A stretch of DNA of 64,000 bases from Eledone cirrhosa (Eukaryota > Mollusca > Cephalopoda > Octopoda > Eledonidae). Location of the stretch: positions 22,986,798-23,050,797 of the forward strand of contig OZ024744.1 of the NCBI GenBank assembly GCA_964016885.1, written 5' to 3'. The position numbers and the translations under genes were made by a program. Below, one piece after another: positions 51,046 through 63,269 of the stretch (its first letter is position 1; every line of letters starts with the position of its first letter). The notes under the pieces were generated by a model. That model was not told the DNA's origin. It did no database searches and worked only from the letters and a program-made list of their open reading frames with translations.

Positions 51046-54000
51046 GAGTGTTATCTTAAGATTCATCTGTTGTTAAAACGAATCAGTTCTGAAGAATCAA
51101 CTGTTGTTAAAACGAGTTTTATTTGAAGATTCAACTGTTGTTAAAACGAGTCAGTGCTTTAGGTTGAACTGTTGATAAAACGAGTCAGTTCTTAAGATTC
51201 AACTGTTGTTAAAACGAGTTTTATCTTAAGATTCAGATGTTGTTAAAACGAGTCAGTTCTTAAGATTCAACTGTTGTTAAAACGAATTTTATCTTAAGAT
51301 TCAACTGTTGTTAAAACGAGTTTTATCTTAAGATTCAGCTATTGTTAAAACGAATCAGTTCTTAAGATTCAACTGTTGTTAAAACGAGTTTTATTTGAAG
51401 ATTCAACTGTTGTTAAGACGAGTCAGTTCTTAAGGTTGAACTCTTGATAAAACGAGTTAGTTCTTAAGATTCAACTGTTGTTAAAACGAGTTTTATTTGA
51501 AGATTCAACTGTTGTAAAACGAGTTTTATCTTAAGATTCAGCTGTTGTTAAAACGAGTCAGTTCTTAAGATTCAACTGTTGTTAAAACGAGTTTTATCTT
51601 AAGATTCAGCTGTTGTTAAAACGAGTCAGTTCTTAAGATTCAACTGTTGTTAAAACGAATCAGTTCTTAAGATTCAACTGTTGTTAAAATGAGTCAGTTC
51701 TTAAGATTCAACTGTTGTTAAAACGAGTTTTATCTTAAGATTCAACTGTTGTTAAAACGAGTCAGTTCTTAAGATTCAACTGTTGTTAAAACGAGTTTTA
51801 TCTTAAGATTCAACTGTTGTTAAAACGAATCAGTTCTTAAGATTCAACTGTTGTTAAAATGAGTCAGTTCTTAAGATTCAACTGTTGTAAAACGAGTTTT
51901 ATCTTAAGATTCAGCTGTTGTTAAAACGAGTCAGTTCTTAAGATTCAACTGTAGTTAAAACGAGTTTTATCTGAAGATTCAACTGTTGTTAAAACGAATC
52001 AGTTGTTAAGATTCAACTGTTGTTAAAATGAGTCAGTTCTTAAGATTCAACTGTTGTTAAAACGAGTTTTATCTTAAGATTCAACTGTTGTTAAAACGAG
52101 TCAGTTCTTAAGATTCAACTGTTGTTAAAACGAGTTTTATCTTAAGATTCAACTGTTGTTAAAATGAGTCAGTTCTTAAGATTCAACCGTTGTTAAAACG
52201 AGTTTTATCTTAAGATTCAACTGTTGTTAAAACGAGTCAGTTCTTAAGATTCAACTGTTGTTAAAGCGAGTTTTATTTGAAGATTCAACTGTTGTTAAAA
52301 CGAGTCAGTGCTTAAGGTTGAACTGTTGATAAAACGAGTCAGTTCTTAAGATTCAACTGTTGTTAAAACGAGTTTTATCTTAAGATTCAGCTGTTGTTAA
52401 AACGAGTCAGTTCTTAAGATTCAACTGTTGTTAAAACGAATTTTATCTTAAGATTCAACTGTTGTTAAAACGAGTTTTATCTTAAGATTCAGCTGTTGTT
52501 AAAACGAATCAGTTCTTAAGATTCAACTGTTGTTAAAACTAATTTTATTTGAAGATTCAACTGTTGTTAAGATGAGTCAGTTCTTAAGGTTGAACTGTTG
52601 ATAAAACGAGTCAGTACTTAAGATTCAACTGTTGTTAAAACGAGTTTTATCTTAAGATTTAGCTGTTGTTAAAACGAGTCAGTTCTTAAGATTCAACTGT
52701 TGTTAAAACGAGTTTATCTTAAAATTCAGCCGTTGTTAAAACGAGTCAGTTCTTAATATTCAACTGTTGTTAAAACGAGTTTTATCTTAAGATTCAACTG
52801 TTGTTAAAATGAGTCAGTTCTTAAGATTCAACTGTTGTTAAAACGAGTTTTATTTGAGGATTCAACTGTTGTTAAAACGAGTCAGTTCTTAAAGTTGAAC
52901 TGTTGATAAAACGAGTCAGTTCTTAAGATTCAACTGTTGTTAAAACGAGTTTTATCTTAAGATTCAACTGTTGTTAAAATGAGTCAGTTCTTAAGATTCA
53001 ACTGTTGTTAAAACGAGTTTTATTTGAAGATTCAACTGTTGTTAAAACGAGTCAGTGCTTAAGGTTGAACTGTTGATAAAACGAGTCAGTTCTTAAGATT
53101 CAACTGTTGTTAAAACGAGTTTTATCTTAAGATTCAGATGTTGTTAAAACGAGTCAGTTCTTAAGATTCAACTGTTGTTAAAACGAATTTTATCTTAAGA
53201 TTCAACTGTTGTTAAAACGAGTTTTATCTTAAGATTCAGCTGTTGTTAAAATGAATCAGTTCTTAAGATTCAACTGTTGTTAAAACGAGTTTTATTTGAA
53301 GATTCAACTGTTGTTAAGACGAGTCAGTTCTTAAGGTTGAACTCTTGATAAAACGAGTCAGTTCTTAAGATTCAACTGTTGTAAAACGAGTTTTATCTTA
53401 AGATTCAACTGTTGTTAAAATGAGTCAGTTCTTAAGATTCAACCGTTGTTAAAACGAGTTTTATCTTAAGATTCAACTGTTGTTAAAATGAGTCAGTTCT
53501 TAAGATTCAACCGTTGTTAAAACGAGTTTTATCTTAAGATTCAACTGTTGTTAAAACGAGTCAGTTCTTAAGATTCAACTGTTGTTAAAGCGAGTTTTAT
53601 TTGAAGATTCAACTGTTGTTAAAACGAGTCAGTGCTTAAGGTTGAACTGTTGATAAAACGAGTCAGTTCTTAAGATTCAACTGTTGTTAAAACGAGTTTT
53701 GTCTTAAGATTCAGCTGTTGTTAAAACGAGTCAGTTCTTAAGATTCAACTGTTGTTAAAACGAATTTTATCTAAAGATTCAACTGTTGTTAAAACGAGTT
53801 TTATCTTAAGATTCAGCTGTTGTTAAAACGAATCAGTTCTTAAGATTCAACTGTTGTTAAAACTAATTTTATTTGAAGATTCAACTGTTGTTAAGATGAG
53901 TCAGTTCTTAAGGTTGAACTGTTGATAAAACGAGTCAGTTCTTAAGATTCAACTGTTGTTAAAACGAGTTTTATCTTAAAATTCAGCCGTTGTTAAAACG

Positions 54001-54610
54001 AGTCAGTTCTTAAGATTCAACTGTTGTTAAAACGAGTTTTATCTTAATATTCAACTGTTGTTAAAATGAGTCAGTTCTTAAGATTCAACTGTTGTTAAAA
54101 CGAGTTTTATTTGAGGATTCAACTGTTGTTAAAACGAGTCAGTTCTTAAGGTTGAACTGTTGATAAAACGAGTCAGTTCTTAAGATTCAACTGTTGTTAA
54201 AACGAGTTTATCTTAAAATTCAGCCGTTGTTAAAACGAGTCAGTTCTTAATATTCAACTGTTGTTAAAACGAGTTTTATCTTAAGATTCAACTGTTGTTA
54301 AAATGAGTCAGTTCTTAAGATTCAACTGTTGTTAAAACGAGTTTTATTTGAGGATTCAACTGTTGTTAAAACGAGTCAGTTCTTAAAGTTGAACTGTTGA
54401 TAAAACGAGTCAGTTCTTAAGATTCAACTGTTGTTAAAACGAGTTTTATCTTAAGATTCAACTGTTGTTAAAATGAGTCAGTTCTTAAGATTCAACTGTT
54501 GTTAAAACGAGTTTTATCTTAAGATTCAACTGTTGTTAAAACGAGTTTTATCTTAAGATTCAGCTGTTGTTAAAACGAGTCAGTTCTTAAGATTCAACTG
54601 TTGTTAAAAC
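51046..54610 (+). repeat. HOR block 20 (3565 bp), hides a 1664 module whose anchor was deleted
   Basis: The block is 105 monomers minus 5 bases. It opens with the CGAATCAG anchor sub-type and GTGCTTTAGG (about 51154). From 53015 to the next anchor is 1596 bp, the same as from 47277 to 48873, so the last part is a 1664 module. Its anchor and neighbours (47107-47276 in block 18) are missing: exactly 170 bp, five monomers, were lost in register at about 53015. Confidence 0.85.
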
Positions 54611-56783
54611 GAGTGTTATCTTAAGATTCATCTGTTGTTAAAACGAGTCAGTTCTGAAGAATCAACTGTTGTTAAAACGAGTTTTATTTGAAGATTCAAC
54701 TGTTGTTAAAACGAGTCAGTGCTTAAGGTTGAACTGTTGATAAAACGAGTCAGTTCTTAAGATTCAACTGTTGTTAAAACGAGTTTTATCTTAAGATTCA
54801 GATGTTGTTAAAACGAGTCAGTTCTTAAGATTCAACTGTTGTTAAAACGAATTTTATCTTAAGATTCAACTGTTGTTAAAACGAGTTTTATCTTAAGATT
54901 CAGCTGTTGTTAAAATGAATCAGTTCTTAAGATTCAACTGTTGTTAAAACGAGTTTTATTTGAAGATTCAACTGTTGTTAAGACGAGTCAGTTCTTAAGG
55001 TTGAACTCTTGATAAAACGAGTCAGTTCTTAAGATTCAACTGTTGTAAAACGAGTTTTATCTTAAGATTCAACTGTTGTTAAAATGAGTCAGTTCTTAAG
55101 ATTCAACCGTTGTTAAAACGAGTTTTATCTTAAGATTCAACTGTTGTTAAAATGAGTCAGTTCTTAAGATTCAACCGTTGTTAAAACGAGTTTTATCTTA
55201 AGATTCAACTGTTGTTAAAACGAGTCAGTTCTTAAGATTCAACTGTTGTTAAAGCGAGTTTTATTTGAAGATTCAACTGTTGTTAAAACGAGTCAGTGCT
55301 TAAGGTTGAACTGTTGATAAAACGAGTCAGTTCTTAAGATTCAACTGTTGTTAAAACGAGTTTTGTCTTAAGATTCAGCTGTTGTTAAAACGAGTCAGTT
55401 CTTAAGATTCAACTGTTGTTAAAACGAATTTTATCTAAAGATTCAACTGTTGTTAAAACGAGTTTTATCTTAAGATTCATCTGTTGTTAAAACGAATCAG
55501 TTCTTAAGATTCAACTGTTGTTAAAACTAATTTTATTTGAAGATTCAACTGTTGTTAAGATGAGTCAGTTCTTAAGGTTGAACTGTTGATAAAACGAGTC
55601 AGTTCTTAAGATTCAACTGTTGTTAAAACGAGTTTTATCTTAAAATTCAGCCGTTGTTAAAACGAGTCAGTTCTTAAGATTCAACTGTTGTTAAAACGAG
55701 TTTTATCTTAATATTCAACTGTTGTTAAAATGAGTCAGTTCTTAAGATTCAACTGTTGTTAAAACGAGTTTTATTTGAGGATTCAACTGTTGTTAAAACG
55801 AGTCAGTTCTTAAGGTTGAACTGTTGATAAAACGAGTCAGTTCTTAAGATTCAACTGTTGTTAAAACGAGTTTTATCTTAAGATTCAACTGTTGTTAAAA
55901 TGAGTCAGTTCTTAAGATTCAACTGTTGTTAAAACGAGTTTTATCTTAAGATTCAACTGTTGTTAAAACGAGTCAGTTCTTAAGATTCAACTGTTGTTAA
56001 AACGAGTTTTATTTGAAGATTCAACTGTTGTTAAAACGAGTCAGTGCTTAAGGTTGAACTGTTGATAAAACGAGTCAGTTCTTAAGATTCAACTGTTGTT
56101 AAAAAGAGTTTTATCTTAAGATTCAGCTGTTGTTAAAACGAGTCAGTTCTTAAGATTCAACTGTTGTTAAAACGAATTTTATCTTAAGATTCAACTGTTG
56201 TTAAAACGAGTTTTATCTTAAGATTCAGCTGTTGTTAAAACGAATCAGCTCTTAAGATTCAACTGTTGTTAAAACGAATTTTATTTGAAGATTCAACTGT
56301 TGTTAAGATGAGTCAGTTCTTCAGGTTGAACTGTTCATAAAACGAGTCAGTTCTTAAGATTCAACTGTTGTTAAAACGAGTTTTATCTTAAGATTTAGCT
56401 GTTGTTAAAACGAGTTAGTTCTTAAGATTCAACTGTTGTTAAAACGAGTTTATCTTAAAATTCAGCCGTTGTTAAAACGAGTCAGTTCTTAAGATTCAAC
56501 TGTTGTTAAAACGAGTTTTATCTTAAGATTCAACTGTTGTTAAAACGAGTTTTATCTTAAGATTCAGCTGTTGTTAAAACGAGTCAGTTCTTAAGATTCA
56601 ACTGTTGTTAAACGAATTTTATCTTAAGATTCAACTGTTGTTAAAACGAGTTTTATCTTAAGATTCAGCTGTTGTTAAAACGAATCAGTTCTTAAGATTC
56701 AACTGTTGTTAAAACTCGTTTTATCTTAAGATTCAACTGTTGTTAAAACGAATCAGTTCTTAAGATTCAACTGTTGTTAAAAC
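54611..56783 (+). repeat. HOR block 21 (2173 bp module, second copy)
   Basis: This block has the same length and marker positions as 48873-51045 and 61097-63269. Differences I noticed include ATTCATCTG near 55478 (the sister copies have CAGCTG) and CTTCAGGTTG near 56320. AAAACTCGTTTT near 56711 lies 5738 bp after its copy in the first module. The identity over 2.17 kb suggests recent spread of a block of more than 2 kb. Confidence 0.87.
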
Positions 56784-57802
56784 GAGTGTTATCTTAAGAT
56801 TCATCTGTTGTTAAAACGAATCAGTTCTGAAGAATCAACTGTTGTTAAAACGAGTTTTATTTGAAGATTCAACTGTTGTTAAAACGAGTCAGTGCTTTAG
56901 GTTGAACTGTTGATAAAACGAGTCAGTTCTTAAGATTCAACTGTTGTTAAAACGAGTTTTATCTTAAGATTCAGATGTTGTTAAAACGAGTCAGTTCTTA
57001 AGATTCAACTGTTGTTAAAACGAATTTTATCTTAAGATTCAACTGTTGTTAAAACGAGTTTTATCTTAAGATTCAGCTATTGTTAAAACGAATCAGTTCT
57101 TAAGATTCAACTGTTGTTAAAACGAGTTTTATTTGAAGATTCAACTGTTGTTAAGACGAGTCAGTTCTTAAGGTTGAACTCTTGATAAAACGAGTTAGTT
57201 CTTAAGATTCAACTGTTGTAAAACGAGTTTTATCTTAAGATTCAGCTGTTGTTAAAACGAGTCAGTTCTTAAGATTCAACTGTTATTAAAACGAGTTTTA
57301 TCTTAAGATTCAACTGTTGTTAAAACGAATCAGTTCTTAAGATTCAACTGTTGTTAAAATGAGTCAGTTCTTAAGATTCAACTGTTGTAAAAACTAGTTT
57401 CATCTTAAGATTCAACTGTTGTTAAAATGAGTCAGCTCTTAAGATTCAACTGTTGTTAAAACGAGTTTTATCTTAAGATTCAACTGTTGTTAAAACGAGT
57501 CAGTTCTTAAGATTCAACTGTTGTTAAAACGAGTTTTATTTGAGGATTCAACTGTTGTTAAAACGAGTCAGTTCTTAAAGTTGAACTGTTGATAAAACGA
57601 GTCAGTTCTTAAGATTCAACTGTTGTTAAAACGAGTTTTATCTTAAGATTCAACTGTTGTTAAAATGAGTCAGTTCTTAAGATTCAACTGTTGTTAAAAC
57701 GAGTTTTATCTTAAGATTCAACTGTTGTTAAAACGAGTTTTATCTTAAGATTCAGCTGTTGTTAAAACGAGTCAGTTCTTAAGATTCAACTGTTGTTAAA
57801 AC
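56784..57802 (+). repeat. HOR block 22 (1019 bp)
   Basis: The block is 30 monomers minus 1 base. It opens with the CGAATCAG anchor sub-type and GTGCTTTAGG, then CAGCTATTG, GAGTTAGTTC, TGTTATTAAAAC (57281) and AAACTAGTTT (57391). The sequence is repeated 6486 bp later, up to the end of the window (TGTTATT at 63767, AAACTAGTTT at 63877). Before the next anchor it joins CTTAAAGTTG monomers of the 1664-module type. Confidence 0.84.
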
Positions 57803-59432
57803 GAGTGTTATCTTAAGATTCATCTGTTGTTAAAACGAGTCAGTTCTGAAGAATCAACTGTTGTTAAAACGAGTTTTATTTGAAGATTCAACTGTTGTTA
57901 AAACGAGTCAGTGCTTAAGGTTGAACTGTTGATAAAACGAGTCAGTTCTTAAGATTCAACTGTTGTTAAAACGAGTTTTATCTTAAGATTCAGATGTTGT
58001 TAAAACGAGTCAGTTCTTAAGATTCAACTGTTGTTAAAACGAATTTTATCTTAAGATTCAACTGTTGTTAAAACGAGTTTTATCTTAAGATTCAGCTGTT
58101 GTTAAAATGAATCAGTTCTTAAGATTCAACTGTTGTTAAAACGAGTTTTATTTGAAGATTCAACTGTTGTTAAGACGAGTCAGTTCTTAAGGTTGAACTC
58201 TTGATAAAACGAGTCAGTTCTTAAGATTCAACTGTTGTAAAACGAGTTTTATCTTAAGATTCAACTGTTGTTAAAATGAGTCAGTTCTTAAGATTCAACC
58301 GTTGTTAAAACGAGTTTTATCTTAAGATTCAACTGTTGTTAAAATGAGTCAGTTCTTAAGATTCAACCGTTGTTAAAACGAGTTTTATCTTAAGATTCAA
58401 CTGTTGTTAAAACGAGTCAGTTCTTAAGATTCAACTGTTGTTAAAGCGAGTTTTATTTGAAGATTCAACTGTTGTTAAAACGAGTCAGTGCTTAAGGTTG
58501 AACTGTTGATAAAACGAGTCAGTTCTTAAGATTCAACTGTTGTTAAAACGAGTTTTGTCTTAAGATTCAGCTGTTGTTAAAACGAGTCAGTTCTTAAGAT
58601 TCAACTGTTGTTAAAACGAATTTTATCTAAAGATTCAACTGTTGTTAAAACGAGTTTTATCTTAAGATTCAGCTGTTGTTAAAACGAATCAGTTCTTAAG
58701 ATTCAACTGTTGTTAAAACTAATTTTATTTGAAGATTCAACTGTTGTTAAGATGAGTCAGTTCTTAAGGTTGAACTGTTGATAAAACGAGTCAGTTCTTA
58801 AGATTCAACTGTTGTTAAAACGAGTTTTATCTTAAAATTCAGCCGTTGTTAAAACGAGTCAGTTCTTAATATTCAACTGTTGTTAAAACGAGTTTTATCT
58901 TAAGATTCAACTGTTGTTAAAATGAGTCAGTTCTTAAGATTCAACTGTTGTTAAAACGAGTTTTATCTTAAGATTTAGCTGTTGTTAAAACGAGTCAGTT
59001 CTTAAGATTCAACTGTTGTTAAAACGAGTTTATCTTAAAATTCAGCCGTTGTTAAAACGAGTCAGTTCTTAATATTCAACTGTTGTTAAAACGAGTTTTA
59101 TCTTAAGATTCAACTGTTGTTAAAATGAGTCAGTTCTTAAGATTCAACTGTTGTTAAAACGAGTTTTATTTGAGGATTCAACTGTTGTTAAAACGAGTCA
59201 GTTCTTAAAGTTGAACTGTTGATAAAACGAGTCAGTTCTTAAGATTCAACTGTTGTTAAAACGAGTTTTATCTTAAGATTCAACTGTTGTTAAAATGAGT
59301 CAGTTCTTAAGATTCAACTGTTGTTAAAACGAGTTTTATCTTAAGATTCAACTGTTGTTAAAACGAGTTTTATCTTAAGATTCAGCTGTTGTTAAAACGA
59401 GTCAGTTCTTAAGATTCAACTGTTGTTAAAAC
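57803..59432 (+). repeat. HOR block 23 (1630 bp, variant of the 1664 module)
   Basis: The block is 48 monomers minus 2 bases, one monomer shorter than the 1664 module. The first ~1 kb has the module's order. After CTTAATATTC (about 58867) the block has GATTTAGCTG and a second type-2 monomer with CTTAATATTC (about 59070), where block 24 has a GAGG tail and a D monomer. The net difference of 34 bp is therefore not a simple one-monomer loss but a replaced internal segment. Confidence 0.78.
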
Positions 59433-61096
59433 GAGTGTTATCTTAAGATTCATCTGTTGTTAAAACGAGTCAGTTCTGAAGAATCAACTGTTGTTAAAAC
59501 GAGTTTTATTTGAAGATTCAACTGTTGTTAAAACGAGTCAGTGCTTAAGGTTGAACTGTTGATAAAACGAGTCAGTTCTTAAGATTCAACTGTTGTTAAA
59601 ACGAGTTTTATCTTAAGATTCAGATGTTGTTAAAACGAGTCAGTTCTTAAGATTCAACTGTTGTTAAAACGAATTTTATCTTAAGATTCAACTGTTGTTA
59701 AAACGAGTTTTATCTTAAGATTCAGCTGTTGTTAAAATGAATCAGTTCTTAAGATTCAACTGTTGTTAAAACGAGTTTTATTTGAAGATTCAACTGTTGT
59801 TAAGACGAGTCAGTTCTTAAGGTTGAACTCTTGATAAAACGAGTCAGTTCTTAAGATTCAACTGTTGTAAAACGAGTTTTATCTTAAGATTCAACTGTTG
59901 TTAAAATGAGTCAGTTCTTAAGATTCAACCGTTGTTAAAACGAGTTTTATCTTAAGATTCAACTGTTGTTAAAATGAGTCAGTTCTTAAGATTCAACCGT
60001 TGTTAAAACGAGTTTTATCTTAAGATTCAACTGTTGTTAAAACGAGTCAGTTCTTAAGATTCAACTGTTGTTAAAGCGAGTTTTATTTGAAGATTCAACT
60101 GTTGTTAAAACGGGTCAGTGCTTAAGGTTGAACTGTTGATAAAACGAGTCAGTTCTTAAGATTCAACTGTTGTTAAAACGAGTTTTGTCTTAAGATTCAG
60201 CTGTTGTTAAAACGAGTCAGTTCTTAAGATTCAACTGTTGTTAAAACGAATTTTATCTAAAGATTCAACTGTTGTTAAAACGAGTTTTATCTTAAGATTC
60301 AGCTGTTGTTAAAACGAATCAGTTCTTAAGATTCAACTGTTGTTAAAACTAATTTTATTTGAAGATTCAACTGTTGTTAAGATGAGTCAGTTCTTAAGGT
60401 TGAACTGTTGATAAAACGAGTCAGTTCTTAAGATTCAACTGTTGTTAAAACGAGTTTTATCTTAAAATTCAGCCGTTGTTAAAACGAGTCAGTTCTTAAG
60501 ATTCAACTGTTGTTAAAACGAGTTTTATCTTAATATTCAACTGTTGTTAAAATGAGTCAGTTCTTAAGATTCAACTGTTGTTAAAACGAGTTTTATTTGA
60601 GGATTCAACTGTTGTTAAAACGAGTCAGTTCTTAAGGTTGAACTGTTGATAAAACGAGTCAGTTCTTAAGATTCAACTGTTGTTAAAACGAGTTTATCTT
60701 AAAATTCAGCCGTTGTTAAAACGAGTCAGTTCTTAATATTCAACTGTTGTTAAAACGAGTTTTATCTTAAGATTCAACTGTTGTTAAAATGAGTCAGTTC
60801 TTAAGATTCAATTGTTGTTAAAACGAGTTTTATTTGAGGATTCAACTGTTGTTAAAACGAGTCAGTTCTTAAAGTTGAACTGTTGATAAAACGAGTCAGT
60901 TCTTAAGATTCAACTGTTGTTAAAACGAGTTTTATCTTAAGATTCAACTGTTGTTAAAATGAGTCAGTTCTTAAGATTCAACTGTTGTTAAAACGAGTTT
61001 TATCTTAAGATTCAACTGTTGTTAAAACGAGTTTTATCTTAAGATTCAGCTGTTGTTAAAACGAGTCAGTTCTTAAGATTCAACTGTTGTTAAAAC
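59433..61096 (+). repeat. HOR block 24 (1664 bp module, second complete copy)
   Basis: This block has the same length and marker order as 47209-48872. It contains one type-1 33-bp monomer (about 59867) and one type-2 (about 60691), which accounts exactly for 49 monomers minus 2 bases. Private changes seen are ACGGGTCAG near 60111 and CAATTGTTG near 60809. Confidence 0.86.
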
Positions 61097-63269
61097 GAGT
61101 GTTATCTTAAGATTCATCTGTTGTTAAAACGAGTCAGTTCTGAAGAATCAACTGTTGTTAAAAAGAGTTTTATTTGAAGATTCAACTGTTGTTAAAACGA
61201 GTCAGTGCTTAAGGTTGAACTGTTGATAAAACGAGTCAGTTCTTAAGATTCAACTGTTGTTAAAACGAGTTTTATCTTAAGATTCAGATGTTGTTAACAC
61301 GAGTCAGTTCTTAAGATTCAACTGTTGTTAAAACGAATTTTATCTTAAGATTCAACTGTTGTTAAAACGAGTTTTATCTTAAGATTCAGCTGTTGTTAAA
61401 ATGAATCAGTTCTTAAGATTCAACTGTTGTTAAAACGAGTTTTATTTGAAGATTCAACTGTTGTTAAGACGAGTCAGTTCTTAAGGTTGAACTCTTGATA
61501 AAACGAGTCAGTTCTTAAGATTCAACTGTTGTAAAACGAGTTTTATCTTAAGATTCAACTGTTGTTAAAATGAGTCAGTTCTTAAGATTCAACCGTTGTT
61601 AAAACGAGTTTTATCTTAAGATTCAACTGTTGTTAAAATGAGTCAGTTCTTAAGATTCAACCGTTGTTAAAACGAGTTTTATCTTAAGATTCAACTGTTG
61701 TTAAAACGAGTCAGTTCTTAAGATTCAACTGTTGTTAAAGCGAGTTTTATTTGAAGATTCAACTGTTGTTAAAACGAGTCAGTGCTTAAGGTTGAACTGT
61801 TGATAAAACGAGTCAGTTCTTAAGATTCAACTGTTGTTAAAACGAGTTTTGTCTTAAGATTCAGCTGTTGTTAAAACGAGTCAGTTCTTAAGATTCAACT
61901 GTTGTTAAAACGAATTTTATCTAAAGATTCAACTGTTGTTAAAACGAGTTTTATCTTAAGATTCAGCTGTTGTTAAAACGAATCAGTTCTTAAGATTCAA
62001 CTGTTGTTAAAACTAATTTTATTTGAAGATTCAACTGTTGTTAAGATGAGTCAGTTCTTAAGGTTGAACTGTTGATAAAACGAGTCAGTTCTTAAGATTC
62101 AACTGTTGTTAAAACGAGTTTTATCTTAAAATTCAGCCGTTGTTAAAACGAGTCAGTTCTTAAGATTCAACTGTTGTTAAAACGAGTTTTATCTTAATAT
62201 TCAACTGTTGTTAAAATGAGTCAGTTCTTAAGATTCAACTGTTGTTAAAACGAGTTTTATTTGAGGATTCAACTGTTGTTAAAACGAGTCAGTTCTTAAG
62301 GTTGAACTGTTGATAAAACGAGTCAGTTCTTAAGATTCAACTGTTGTTAAAACGAGTTTTATCTTAAGATTCAACTGTTGTTAAAATGAGTCAGTTCTTA
62401 AGATTCAACTGTTGTTAAAACGAGTTTTATCTTAAGATTCAACTGTTGTTAAAACGAGTCAGTTCTTAAGATTCAACTGTTGTTAAAACGAGTTTTATTT
62501 GAAGATTCAACTGTTGTTAAAACGAGTCAGTGCTTAAGGTTGAACTGTTGATAAAACGAGTCAGTTCTTAAGATTCAACTGTTGTTAAAAAGAGTTTTAT
62601 CTTAAGATTCAGCTGTTGTTAAAACGAGTCAGTTCTTAAGATTCAACTGTTGTTAAAACGAATTTTATCTTAAGATTCAACTGTTGTTAAAACGAGTTTT
62701 ATCTTAAGATTCAGCTGTTGTTAAAACGAATCAGCTCTTAAGATTCAACTGTTGTTAAAACGAATTTTATTTGAAGATTCAACTGTTGTTAAGATGAGTC
62801 AGTTCTTAAGGTTGAACTGTTCATAAAACGAGTCAGTTCTTAAGATTCAACTGTTGTTAAAACGAGTTTTATCTTAAGATTTAGCTGTTGTTAAAACGAG
62901 TTAGTTCTTAAGATTCAACTGTTGTTAAAACGAGTTTATCTTAAAATTCAGCCGTTGTTAAAACGAGTCAGTTCTTAAGATTCAACTGTTGTTAAAACGA
63001 GTTTTATCTTAAGATTCAACTGTTGTTAAAACGAGTTTTATCTTAAGATTCAGCTGTTGTTAAAACGAGTCAGTTCTTAAGATTCAACTGTTGTTAAACG
63101 AATTTTATCTTAAGATTCAACTGTTGTTAAAACGAGTTTTATCTTAAGATTCAGCTGTTGTTAAAACGAATCAGTTCTTAAGATTCAACTGTTGTTAAAA
63201 CTCGTTTTATCTTAAGATTCAACTGTTGTTAAAACGAATCAGTTCTTAAGATTCAACTGTTGTTAAAAC
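61097..63269 (+). repeat. HOR block 25 (2173 bp module, third copy)
   Basis: The marker positions equal those of the copies at 48873 and 54611. It has one type-1 (about 61532), one type-2 (about 62934) and one type-3 (about 63093) 33-bp monomer, accounting exactly for 64 monomers minus 3 bases. Private changes are AAAAAGAGTTTTATTTG near 61161 and TTGTTAACACG at 61291. Confidence 0.87.
61293..61298. other. GTTAAC (HpaI) private landmark
   Basis: A single A-to-C change in GTTAAAAC makes GTTAACAC in block 25. I noticed no other GTTAAC in the window. It separates this 2173-bp module from its two sister copies. Confidence 0.7.
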
